Positions 6,761-13,525 are shown, numbered from the stretch's first letter. The stretch is 13,647 nucleotides of DNA from Alphaproteobacteria bacterium (GCA_030428345.1 JAUIBM010000021.1:1-13647); one strand, 5' to 3'. Notes: a model not told the origin generated them from the sequence alone. A program made the numbers and translations.

Positions 6761-8101
6761 CTACTCCGCCGTCTCGGCCGCAATGCCGCTGAAGGACGGC
6801 ATGGCCGGCCGCCGCGCCGGTCCGGTACGCGTCGCGATCAGCGCCGCGAGCACGAACAAGGCCGCCTCGGCCAGGAAGACCGTTGAGAAGGCGAGGCTTT
6901 CGGACCGGGTGACGAACCGCGCCGCGTCCAGCGCCACGGTTCCCGAAAACCCGCCGAGGCCGAAGGCGATCGCCTGCGCCGCGCCCCACACGCCCATGCG
7001 AATGCCTTCGCGGCCGCCGCCGCCCTCGCCGGCCAGTTCCATCATGGTTCCGATCGCGGCGACGGCGAACGCCCCGTTGGCGAAGCCGAGCAGCGCGATA
7101 TTGGCGGCCAGCGGCCAATGCGGCGCGGCGATCGAGGCGGTGGCCAGCAGCGCCAGGGCGCAGGCCGAGGCCGCGCAACCGGCGATGGTGAAGGCGCGCA
7201 GCACCGAGCCCTTGCGCCGCGCGAACAGGCCGCCCGCGACCCCCACCAGCAGCATGCCGGCGAAGACGCCCATGTGCTGCACGCCGGAGAGCTTCGTGGT
7301 CTCGCCCGGCGTCATGGCGAACAGCAATCCGCCAAACGGCTCCAGGATCAGGTCCTGGGCGCTGTAAGCGAGCATGGAAACGAATACGAAAATGGTGAAG
7401 AGCCTGTCGGCGGGGCTGCTCCACACCTGCGACAGGCTGGCCCGCAGTGAGGATGGAGGGCGCTGCCGCTCCGCCACCTGCGGCCCGGCCCGCTCGATGC
7501 CGGCGATCGCCAGGAGGCTGACCGTAAAGGCAATGCCGCTCACCGCCGCGGTGATCGCCACGAGGCGGGCGGGCGTATAGGGATCGAGCAGCGAGCCGGT
7601 GACGATGGCGGTGACGATGATGCCGGCGATCATCATCATCCAGACGATCGTCGCGGCCGCCGCGCGCCGCTGCGGCGCGGTGCGGCTGGCCATCAGCGCC
7701 AGCAGCGAGGTTCCACAGGCGCCAACGCCAAGGCCGATCACGGCATAGGCCAGGATCGCCGCCAGAATTCCGGGCAGAAAGCCGACGGCAAACACCATCG
7801 GCGTTGCGGAAGCGGCAATGCCGCCAATGCCGAGCGCCGCCATTCCCGCCAGAATCCAGCGCGTCCGCCCGCGCCCGGAATCGGATCGATGGCCCCAGAG
7901 CGGCCGCGAGATCTGGACGCCGTAATGCAGGCCGACCAGCGCGCCGGGAATGCTCGCGGCGAGGCCAAGCTCGACCACCATGACTCGGTTGAGGGTTGAG
8001 GTCGTCAGCACGATGATCGAACCCAGCGCAGCCTGCACCAGGCCGAGGCGGACAATGTCGACCCAGCCGAGCCCGCGCTCATTCATTTCCTTGCCAGACA
8101 T
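6761..8101 (-). CDS. bch2: PucC/LhaA-family MFS protein, Bch2-type (between bchG and bchP)
   Basis: This 446-residue major-facilitator-type protein of the PucC family has about twelve membrane helices. Family signatures are WVDIVRLGLVQAALGSIIVLTTSTLNRVMVVELGL near the N-terminus (about 13-47), SRPLWGHRSDSGRGRTRWI (about 65-83, the MFS loop 2-3 region) and AQDLILEPFGGLLFAM in the second half. PucC and LhaA assist light-harvesting complex assembly and may handle bacteriochlorophyll. The paralogue located between bchG and bchP (ORF428 of Rhodobacter capsulatus, often called bch2) lacks a settled function. ATG at 8099-8101 follows GGGGAG in the 13-bp gap after bchG. An in-frame ATG five codons on, with AAGGAA before it, is an alternative start. 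Confidence 0.9.
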   Translation of the reverse strand: MSGKEMNERGLGWVDIVRLGLVQAALGSIIVLTTSTLNRVMVVELGLAASIPGALVGLHYGVQISRPLWGHRSDSGRGRTRWILAGMAALGIGGIAASATPMVFAVGFLPGILAAILAYAVIGLGVGACGTSLLALMASRTAPQRRAAAATIVWMMMIAGIIVTAIVTGSLLDPYTPARLVAITAAVSGIAFTVSLLAIAGIERAGPQVAERQRPPSSLRASLSQVWSSPADRLFTIFVFVSMLAYSAQDLILEPFGGLLFAMTPGETTKLSGVQHMGVFAGMLLVGVAGGLFARRKGSVLRAFTIAGCAASACALALLATASIAAPHWPLAANIALLGFANGAFAVAAIGTMMELAGEGGGGREGIRMGVWGAAQAIAFGLGGFSGTVALDAARFVTRSESLAFSTVFLAEAALFVLAALIATRTGPARRPAMPSFSGIAAETAE

Positions 8102-8114
8102 CGCGGCTCCCCGA

Positions 8115-9017
8115 TCAGACCATTGTACGCAGCGCGAAGGCCGCGACCATCATTCCCGAAACATACAATCCGACGCCGACGGCGCTGTACCAGACGGCCC
8201 GCTTGCCCGGGTCGCTCAGCAGGCGCGGCATGCACAGGAGCTGCGCCGCCAGCAGCGCGCCGACGGCGGCCGCATGAAAGGGCTTGCCGCCGGACGCAAG
8301 GATGGCGACGACGCCGGCCTGCGAGACGGCCATGACGACGCAGGCGAGCTGTGCGGCGAGGCGCGGCCCGAGCATCACGGGCAGCGAGTTGACGCCCATC
8401 TGCCGGTCGCCGGCGATCGACTTGAAATCGTTCAGCGTCATGATCCCATGCGCGCCGACGCCATAGAGCAGCGCGACCCAGAACACCGGCTGGGAAGGGG
8501 CGGCGCCGATCGCGGCGGCGGCGGCCGTCAGCCAGGGCAGGGTCTCGTAGCTGAGGCCCACGGCGGCATTGCCGGCCCAGCCATTGGACTTTAGGCGCAA
8601 TGGCGGAGCGCTGTAGGCCCAGGCGAACGCCAGACCGACCAGCGCCGCCACCAGGACGTAGGTCCCGAGCAGGGAGGCGACAAGAACCGAAAGGACCGTG
8701 TTTGCGATGGCGATCCAAAGCCCCCAGCGGCCCGGCATGCGGCCGGAGGGGATGACCCGGTCCGGTTCGTTGATCGCATCGACATGGCGATCGAACCAGT
8801 CGTTGATCGCCTGGCTGCCGCCACAGATCAGCGGTCCGGCGAGCAGGATGCCGAGCGCCACCTGCCAGAAGCGGTCCCCCAGGCCGGCGCCGGACGAAAT
8901 CACGCCGCAGGCATAGGCCCACATCGGCGGAAACCAGGTAATCGGCTTGAGCAGGGCCAGCACCGCCGAGGGAGCCGGATGGGTAAGCGCCGGGTTTTGA
9001 ACGGTCGAAGCAGACAT
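8115..9017 (-). CDS. bchG: Bacteriochlorophyll synthase BchG
   Basis: BchG esterifies bacteriochlorophyllide a with geranylgeranyl diphosphate (UbiA prenyltransferase superfamily, integral membrane). The 300-residue protein shows the prenyl-diphosphate/Mg site NDWFDRHVD at 72-80, with D73, D76 and D80, and a second acidic site NDFKSIAGD at 196-204. LKPITWFPPMWAYACGVISSG (about 23-43) and CGGSQAINDW (65-74) are typical of chlorophyll and bacteriochlorophyll synthases. The start ATG at 9015-9017 gives the normal family length but has no ribosome binding site. The predicted -10 element lies only 6 bp upstream, which suggests a leaderless transcript. It is the first gene of the leftward bchG-bch2-bchP-orf operon. 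Two PpsR-like operators lie just upstream. Confidence 0.96.
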   Translation of the reverse strand: MSASTVQNPALTHPAPSAVLALLKPITWFPPMWAYACGVISSGAGLGDRFWQVALGILLAGPLICGGSQAINDWFDRHVDAINEPDRVIPSGRMPGRWGLWIAIANTVLSVLVASLLGTYVLVAALVGLAFAWAYSAPPLRLKSNGWAGNAAVGLSYETLPWLTAAAAAIGAAPSQPVFWVALLYGVGAHGIMTLNDFKSIAGDRQMGVNSLPVMLGPRLAAQLACVVMAVSQAGVVAILASGGKPFHAAAVGALLAAQLLCMPRLLSDPGKRAVWYSAVGVGLYVSGMMVAAFALRTMV

Positions 9018-9023
9018 GGCGTC

Positions 9024-9052
9024 ATGCTAATTTCGACCGGCGGCAGCGTCAA
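9024..9052 (-). promoter_or_regulatory. Candidate promoter of bchG
   Basis: On the complement, TTGACG (9047-9052) is followed by exactly 17 bases and TAGCAT (9024-9029), a fair sigma-70-like pair. The -35 box is the downstream arm of a PpsR-like palindrome. A start of transcription 6-8 bases beyond the -10 box would fall at the bchG ATG itself. Confidence 0.5.
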
Positions 9053-9064
9053 ATAAATTTTACA
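9047..9064. promoter_or_regulatory. PpsR/CrtJ-type operator, bchG-proximal
   Basis: The 18-mer CGTCAAATAAATTTTACA has the TGT-N12-ACA form with one arm changed to CGT. On the bchG strand it reads TGTAAAATTTATTTGACG. It overlaps the candidate -35 box of bchG and is separated from the next operator by one base. Assignment rests on motif match and on ppsR lying next to it. Confidence 0.65.
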
Positions 9065-9065
9065 C

Positions 9066-9083
9066 TGTCAATTCTATTTGACG
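9066..9083. promoter_or_regulatory. PpsR/CrtJ-type operator, bchG-distal
   Basis: The 18-mer TGTCAATTCTATTTGACG is a near-palindrome: TGTCAA and TTGACG arms around six bases. It matches TGT-N12-ACA except for the last base. It lies 36 bp beyond the ppsR stop codon. With the adjacent site it forms a tandem pair (starts 19 bp apart, about two helical turns) suited to cooperative repressor binding. Confidence 0.72.
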
Positions 9084-9119
9084 GCTCTTGCGACAGACAA
9101 ACGGTCGCGCGGCAGCCGA

Positions 9120-10553
9120 TCAGTTGTCCGCGCCGAAATCGGCAAGGCCGTAGCGCTTGAGCTTGAGATAGAGGCTCTGGCGGCTCATGCCGAGCAATTC
9201 GGCGGCGGCGGCGCGGTTGTTGTCGACCTGGCGCAACGCCGCTTCGATGCACATCACCTCGATCACGTCCGCGGCCTCGCGGATCAACTCCTTGAGCGGA
9301 ACACGGCCGACGAGTTCGGAGAAATCGCCCATTTCCTTGACATGCAGGCTTGCCTGGGCCGGAAGGAGCGGCTGACGCCTGCCGGCGTCGACGATCATGA
9401 AGGCGTATCGCTCACGCCCGTCTTCGCCCTTCTGGCGGGTCACGGAAACCGTGACCGCGGAATCCATGCCGATCTCGTCGCGCACCAGCGTCGCGAAGCC
9501 GCGAACATGCCTGTCTTCCTGCAGGCGCGACATCAGCACCTGCAGATCGAGCGAAGAGCCGCCGAGCCAGGTGCGCAAATGCCGGCCGATGACCTGGTTG
9601 CGGTTCTGGCAGTTGACGAGGTCGAGGAACAGCTCGTTGACCATCTCGATATTGCCGGAGGCGTCGGTCACGGCCATGGCTTCGCCAACGAGTTCCGGCG
9701 AAAAATGTCCGGCATTGCCGGTGGTCGCCGCGGCATCGGCGCCGAGGACGGCGGCCATGCGCAGGACGAGATTGCTGTGCCCGCTCTCGCGATAGGGCTC
9801 AGCGGTGATCCGGCAATCGACGCCGCTGCCGGCGACACGCGCGGTGAAGCTCTCGCTCGCGCCGCGATGGCGCACCTCGTTCAGCTTGGCGAGCACGGTT
9901 TCGCGGTCCGCCTTGGCGAAGATGCCGGCGGCGCTCTCGCCCACCAGCTTGCGGGTCGCGCGACCCAGGATGACGGACGCGGCCTGGTTGGAATCGAGGA
10001 TTTTCATGTCGGCCTCGCCGACCACCACCACCGCTTCGCCGGCCATGTGGAACAGGGTGCGATAGCGCGCTTCGGTCTCGCGAATCTTGCGATATTCGCC
10101 CTCGAGCTCCATCTGGAACTGGACAAGCTGGCGCTGCAGGGCGGCGAGTTGCCGCATGTCGTTTCCAAGGGCGATCTTCGCGCCCGTTCCGGCGAGCGAC
10201 ACGATGAGATAGTCGACCGGAAGGTCTGGAACGCCCTTGGCGGGATGATTGACCTGACGGCGGCGGGTGATCGACTGGCGCTCGCTGTCCAGCAGCAGGG
10301 CCTCGACCTTCTCGACGCTTTCCTTCGTCACGATGTCGTGAAAATTCTTGCCGACCCAGTGGTCGCAATTATAGCCGACCAGATCCTGGTTGCGGAAAGC
10401 AACATCGCTGATCAAACCGGCGTCGTTCATGATCAGCGAAATGTCCGAACCGATCGAGCCAAGAAACACCCCGGCCTTGTCGCCAAGTTCTTCGAACAGT
10501 GCGCCGGAGCGCCTGAACTGGCGGAAAACTGCCTTGTTGCTCTCTTGATCCAT
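9120..10553 (-). CDS. ppsR: PAS-domain transcriptional repressor PpsR (CrtJ)
   Basis: PpsR is the redox-responsive repressor of bch, crt and puc genes under oxygen. The 477-residue protein has the family layout: an N-terminal PAS-like domain (about 30-125), a helical Q-linker (about 132-162), PAS1 (about 163-270), PAS2 (about 285-390) and a Fis-type helix-turn-helix at the end (about 427-472, with NNRAAAAELLGMSRQSLYLKLKRYGL). Cysteines are at 63, 247, 315 and 435. Cys247 and Cys435 (in VMCIEAAL, first helix of the HTH) fit the positions of the redox-active pair of CrtJ/PpsR. ATG at 10551-10553 was chosen because it follows the ppaA stop by 19 bp and gives the usual length. An ATG at 10598 or GTG at 10610 would overlap ppaA, and no start has a good ribosome binding site. 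Confidence 0.95.
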   Translation of the reverse strand: MDQESNKAVFRQFRRSGALFEELGDKAGVFLGSIGSDISLIMNDAGLISDVAFRNQDLVGYNCDHWVGKNFHDIVTKESVEKVEALLLDSERQSITRRRQVNHPAKGVPDLPVDYLIVSLAGTGAKIALGNDMRQLAALQRQLVQFQMELEGEYRKIRETEARYRTLFHMAGEAVVVVGEADMKILDSNQAASVILGRATRKLVGESAAGIFAKADRETVLAKLNEVRHRGASESFTARVAGSGVDCRITAEPYRESGHSNLVLRMAAVLGADAAATTGNAGHFSPELVGEAMAVTDASGNIEMVNELFLDLVNCQNRNQVIGRHLRTWLGGSSLDLQVLMSRLQEDRHVRGFATLVRDEIGMDSAVTVSVTRQKGEDGRERYAFMIVDAGRRQPLLPAQASLHVKEMGDFSELVGRVPLKELIREAADVIEVMCIEAALRQVDNNRAAAAELLGMSRQSLYLKLKRYGLADFGADN

Positions 10554-10572
10554 CCGGGGTCTCTGGCCGGAG

Positions 10573-11463
10573 CTAACCGCCGTGCGATCGTTCGGCATGG
10601 GAGGTTTCACTTTGCCGTCGCTTCAATACGTTGCGTAGGGAGAAGTCAAGTCCCGCAACCGGATCGTCGCACACTTGCGCGACGCCCATCTCCTCCAGCC
10701 AAAGCCGATTGCGGATCGAGGCCTGGCCGCCCGCTATGACAGTCGCGTCCATCGCCGCCAGCGTATCGAGCAGTTGCGCCACGCCCTCCCTGTGGCAGTC
10801 GCTGCTCCATGACAGACAGACAATTTCGTGCCGCCGGACCGAGAGCCAGCGACGGCAGCCGGCGACGTCGTCCGCGATCGCCAGGGTCGTGCACCATCCC
10901 GACGCGCGGAACAGTTCCTCGACCAGCATGAGACCGAAGACGTGTTCTTCGCCGGGCGCCGACATGATCAGCGCCGAGCTTTCGCAACGCGCCGGAAAAT
11001 GACCGAAGGCGGCCTGGGAAAGCCGCAGAAACGCGGACTGGAGGCGGCCAACGGCGATGGTGACTTCAACGAAATTGAGATTGTCGCAAACCCAGCCTTC
11101 GCCGATGCGGCGGGCGGCTTCCGCGAGCAGGGTCGATTTTCTGGCGTGCGAAAGGGTCTGCGCCGCCAGGTAGTCGTGTATTTCGGAAGAACGGTTTCCG
11201 CCGAGCGCCATGGTGGCGAGCCGCGCCACCCTGTCGCTGAAGGGATCGACGGCGGCGTCGGCGCAGCGCTCCAGCACGGCCTGCCGGCACCGGGGCAGCA
11301 GGGCGGTCGGAATCTTCTCGACAAGCGTGCGGCGCAGCGGCGTGAAGGAGTCGGCGCCCGGCGCGTCGGCGCGCGGGCGCTGGCAGGTCAGCAGATCGGC
11401 GTCGTCGAAAGGCAGCGCGTCGTGCGCCAGCACGCCGTAACTGCCCTTGAGTGTCTCGTTCAT
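10573..11463 (-). CDS. ppaA: B12-dependent antirepressor PpaA/AerR
   Basis: PpaA/AerR relieves PpsR/CrtJ repression and carries a cobalamin-binding-like domain through which light is sensed in Rhodobacter. The 296-residue protein has a helical middle region and, at 165-177, ALIMSAPGEEHVFG. His174 sits in the place of the cobalamin-ligating histidine of AerR. FRASGW (185-190), LSWSSDCHREGV (218-228) and VIAGGQAS (242-249) mark the rest of the Rossmann-like B12 fold. It has many cysteines (27, 59, 67, 126, 160, 191, 203, 216, 223, 265). ATG at 11461-11463 has GGAGGG five bases upstream. The frame stays open for 56 codons further upstream through the control region. It precedes ppsR by 19 bp on the same strand and diverges from bchF. 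Confidence 0.93.
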   Translation of the reverse strand: MNETLKGSYGVLAHDALPFDDADLLTCQRPRADAPGADSFTPLRRTLVEKIPTALLPRCRQAVLERCADAAVDPFSDRVARLATMALGGNRSSEIHDYLAAQTLSHARKSTLLAEAARRIGEGWVCDNLNFVEVTIAVGRLQSAFLRLSQAAFGHFPARCESSALIMSAPGEEHVFGLMLVEELFRASGWCTTLAIADDVAGCRRWLSVRRHEIVCLSWSSDCHREGVAQLLDTLAAMDATVIAGGQASIRNRLWLEEMGVAQVCDDPVAGLDFSLRNVLKRRQSETSHAERSHGG

Positions 11464-11592
11464 GCGACCCTCCGATTGCCTGCTGCAGCCTTTCGCACAT
11501 TGCCCGGATGCGCCGGTTACAAGAAGACGCCGGCGCGGCGGGTGACTCTGCGCCTCGCCGGCGCCCGGCCGCGCACGCAATGACGCAACCTG

Positions 11593-11617
11593 ACTCAATG
11601 GTTTCATTGTGTAAACC
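11593..11617. promoter_or_regulatory. Unassigned palindromes in the ppaA-bchF control region
   Basis: Two overlapping inverted repeats are visible. CAATG-GTTT-CATTG (11596-11609) extends outward with AC/GT after one mismatched pair to 11593-11612. GGTTT (11600-11604) pairs with AAACC (11613-11617) across eight bases. Neither has the TGT-N12-ACA shape. They lie directly upstream of the PpsR-like operators, so they may bind another regulator. No factor is assigned. Confidence 0.45.
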
Positions 11618-11627
11618 AAAATCAACG
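11610..11627. promoter_or_regulatory. PpsR/CrtJ-type operator, bchF-distal
   Basis: The 18-mer TGTAAACCAAAATCAACG has the TGT-N12-ACR form with weak internal symmetry. Its left arm, TGTAAA, is the same as that of the bchG-proximal site read on the bchG strand. It overlaps the next operator by two bases (starts 16 bp apart). It is the weaker member of the pair. Confidence 0.5.
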
Positions 11628-11643
11628 TCAATCTAGGTTGACA
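11626..11643. promoter_or_regulatory. PpsR/CrtJ-type operator, bchF-proximal
   Basis: The 18-mer CGTCAATCTAGGTTGACA is self-complementary in seven of nine base pairs and matches TGT-N12-ACA except for the first base. It closely resembles the bchG-distal site read on the bchG strand (CGTCAAATAGAATTGACA). Its right arm, TTGACA, is also a perfect -35 hexamer directed at bchF. Confidence 0.72.
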
Positions 11644-11666
11644 CTTTCTCGCGTCAGGGGCAATGT
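11638..11666 (+). promoter_or_regulatory. Candidate promoter of the bchF-bchN-bchB operon
   Basis: TTGACA (11638-11643) is followed by 17 bases and CAATGT (11661-11666). The -35 is perfect and the -10 is poor. That pattern would suit a promoter needing activation or controlled by the overlapping PpsR-like operator. Transcription would start near 11673, leaving a short leader that holds the GAGAGG before the chosen bchF start. Confidence 0.45.
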
Positions 11667-11696
11667 TTCGCCATGGAACGCGAGAGGCAGCGCCGA

Positions 11697-12248
11697 ATGT
11701 CGGGTGTCAGCAACAAGCCGGAAGCGGGGCGCGAAGCCGGAAGGGCAGCCGCGGCGGCGCTCTACACGCCCGAGGAGAGAATGCGCCGCGACGCCTCGCC
11801 CTGGACGCTGGTGCAGGGCATTCTCGCTCCGGTCCAGTTCGTCGTATTCCTCGTGAGCCTGGTGCTGGTGCTGCGTTATCTGGCGACGGGCGAGGATCTG
11901 TCGGCCGCCCTCGGATCGGTCGTCATCAAGACGATCACCCTCTACGCCATCATGATCACCGGCTCGATCTGGGAGAAGGAAGTGTTCGGCCGTTATCTCT
12001 TCGCCCGACCCTTCTTCTGGGAAGATGTCTTCTCCATGCTCGTGCTGGCGCTGCATACGGCCTATCTCGCAGCGTGGCTGTTCGCCCTGCTCACCCCCGT
12101 CGCCCTCATGGTCCTGGCGCTGTCGGCCTATGCGGCCTATGTCGTCAATGCCGGGCAATTTGTCTGGAAATTGCGGATGGCGCGCCTCGAGGCGCCACGC
12201 GCGGGCGGTGGCGGCGCCCGTCTTGCCGCCTCGGAGGGACGGGCGTGA
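11697..12248 (+). CDS. bchF: 3-vinyl bacteriochlorophyllide hydratase BchF
   Basis: BchF hydrates the C3-vinyl group to 3-hydroxyethyl on the route from chlorophyllide to bacteriochlorophyll a. The 183-residue protein is a small polytopic membrane protein. LYTPEERMRRDASPWTLVQGILAPVQF (about 22-48) and ITGSIWEKEVFGRYLFARPFFWEDVFSMLVLALHTAYL (about 88-125) are highly characteristic. The start at 11697 is preferred: GAGG (11684-11687) lies nine bases upstream, and the predicted transcript would begin near 11673. An in-frame ATG at 11673 would add eight residues but has little room for a leader. The C-terminal tail is Ala/Gly/Arg-rich. The stop overlaps the GTG start of bchN. Confidence 0.95.
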   Translation: MSGVSNKPEAGREAGRAAAAALYTPEERMRRDASPWTLVQGILAPVQFVVFLVSLVLVLRYLATGEDLSAALGSVVIKTITLYAIMITGSIWEKEVFGRYLFARPFFWEDVFSMLVLALHTAYLAAWLFALLTPVALMVLALSAYAAYVVNAGQFVWKLRMARLEAPRAGGGGARLAASEGRA

Positions 12249-13522
12249 ACGCGGCTCCTCCCAGCGTCGCCACGCCAGCCGCGCCGCTGCGCCAGCGCGG
12301 CCAGCACGAGGTCTTTTGCGGACTGACCTCGATCATCTGGCTGCACCGCAAGATGCAGGACGCCTTCTTCCTCATCGTCGGATCGAGGACCTGCGCGCAT
12401 CTGATGCAATCGGCCGCCGGCGTGATGATCTTTTCCGAGCCGCGCTTTGCGACCGCCATCATCGACGAGCGTGATCTCGCCGGCATGGCCGACATGAATG
12501 ACGAACTGGACGGCGTTGTCGCCCGGCTGCTCGAGCGGCGTCCCGATATCCGCCTGCTGGTGCTTGTCGGCTCCTGCCCTTCCGAGGTGATCAAGCTCGA
12601 TCTGGCGCGCGCTGCGGAGCGCCTCAATGGACTGCACATGCCGGACCGGCGCGTCATGTCCTATTCGGGCAGCGGCATCGAGACCACCTTCACGCAGGGA
12701 GAGGACAATTTCCTGGCGGCGCTGGTCGGATCCTGCGAGCGCGAGGCGCCGGACGCGCCGGCTTCGCTGGTCGTCGCGGGCTGCATCGCCGACATCGCGG
12801 AAGAACAGTTCCTGCGGATCTTCGAGGCCCTCGGAATCGCCAATGTCTCCTTCCTGCCGCCGCGCCGAAGCGGAGCGACGCCGGCCATCGGCCCGAATAC
12901 CCGCTTCCTGCTGGCCCAGCCCTATCTGACTGCAGCGGCATCAGCGCTGGAGGCGCGCGGCGCCGCCCGCATCGCCGCACCCTTCCCCCTGGGCGAGGAG
13001 GGCACCACCGAATGGCTGCGGGCGGCCGCCGACGCCTTTGGCGTGGAAGCGCGAAAGTTCGACGCGATCACCGCTGCCGGCCGCGAACGCGCCCGCAAGG
13101 CGGTCTCGCGCCACCGCGAGCGGTTCCAGGGAAAGCGCGTCTTCCTTTTTCCCGATTCGCAGTTGGAGCCCTCGCTGGCGCGATTCATGAGCCGTGAACT
13201 CGGCGCGCAGATCGTCGAGATCGGCACACCCTTCCTCAACCGCCAGATCGCCGCCAGCGAGATCGACCTGCTGCCTAAAGGCATACGCTGGAGCGAGGGA
13301 CAGGATGTCGACCGGCAGATCGACCGCTGCCGCGAGGCCGCGCCCGACCTGATCATCTGCGGCATGGGGCTGGCCAATCCGTTCGAGGCGGAGGGTCGCA
13401 CCACCAAATGGTCGATCGAATTCGTCTTCTCGCCGATCCACGGATACGAACAGGCCGGGGATCTGGGCGAATTGCTCACCCGCCCCTTCGCGCGCCGCGA
13501 CGTCCTGACGGTGGAGGTCTGA
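12245..13522 (+). CDS. bchN: Dark-operative protochlorophyllide reductase subunit N (BchN)
   Basis: BchN is the nitrogenase MoFe-like alpha subunit of light-independent protochlorophyllide reductase, working with BchB and the ATP-dependent reductase BchL. The 425-residue protein has the family's normal length. Three cysteines that ligate the NB [4Fe-4S] cluster are present: Cys25 (in EVFCGL), Cys50 (in GSRTCAHLMQSAAG) and Cys111 (in LVGSCPSEVIKLD), within one residue of the numbering in Rhodobacter capsulatus (26, 51, 112). IICGMGLANPFEAEGRTTKWSIEF near the C-terminus is also typical. The start is GTG at 12245, overlapping the bchF stop as GTGA, with a strong GGAGGG (12233-12238) six bases upstream. 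bchB follows after 3 bp. Confidence 0.97.
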   Translation: MNAAPPSVATPAAPLRQRGQHEVFCGLTSIIWLHRKMQDAFFLIVGSRTCAHLMQSAAGVMIFSEPRFATAIIDERDLAGMADMNDELDGVVARLLERRPDIRLLVLVGSCPSEVIKLDLARAAERLNGLHMPDRRVMSYSGSGIETTFTQGEDNFLAALVGSCEREAPDAPASLVVAGCIADIAEEQFLRIFEALGIANVSFLPPRRSGATPAIGPNTRFLLAQPYLTAAASALEARGAARIAAPFPLGEEGTTEWLRAAADAFGVEARKFDAITAAGRERARKAVSRHRERFQGKRVFLFPDSQLEPSLARFMSRELGAQIVEIGTPFLNRQIAASEIDLLPKGIRWSEGQDVDRQIDRCREAAPDLIICGMGLANPFEAEGRTTKWSIEFVFSPIHGYEQAGDLGELLTRPFARRDVLTVEV

Positions 13523-13525
13523 GCG

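Noticed and set aside
5769..7367. Long open rightward frame antisense to bchP and bch2
   Set aside because: It is a codon-bias shadow of GC-rich genes: the product is Arg/Ala/Gly-rich without domain signatures, while the leftward frames match BchP and Bch2 along their whole length.
9090..9108. Intrinsic terminator after ppsR
   Set aside because: Only a 5-bp stem (GCGAC with GTCGC) with a nine-base loop and no T tract; too weak to call.
9078..10739. Long open rightward frame antisense to ppsR
   Set aside because: The leftward strand encodes a full-length PpsR with PAS and HTH domains; the antisense product resembles no family and begins inside the operator region.
11626..11643. FNR/FixK-type anaerobox reading of the bchF operator
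   Set aside because: An anaerobox has TTGAT-N4-ATCAA with outward TTG arms; here the arms are reversed (GTCAA then TTGAC) and the outer TGT/ACA spacing fits PpsR instead.
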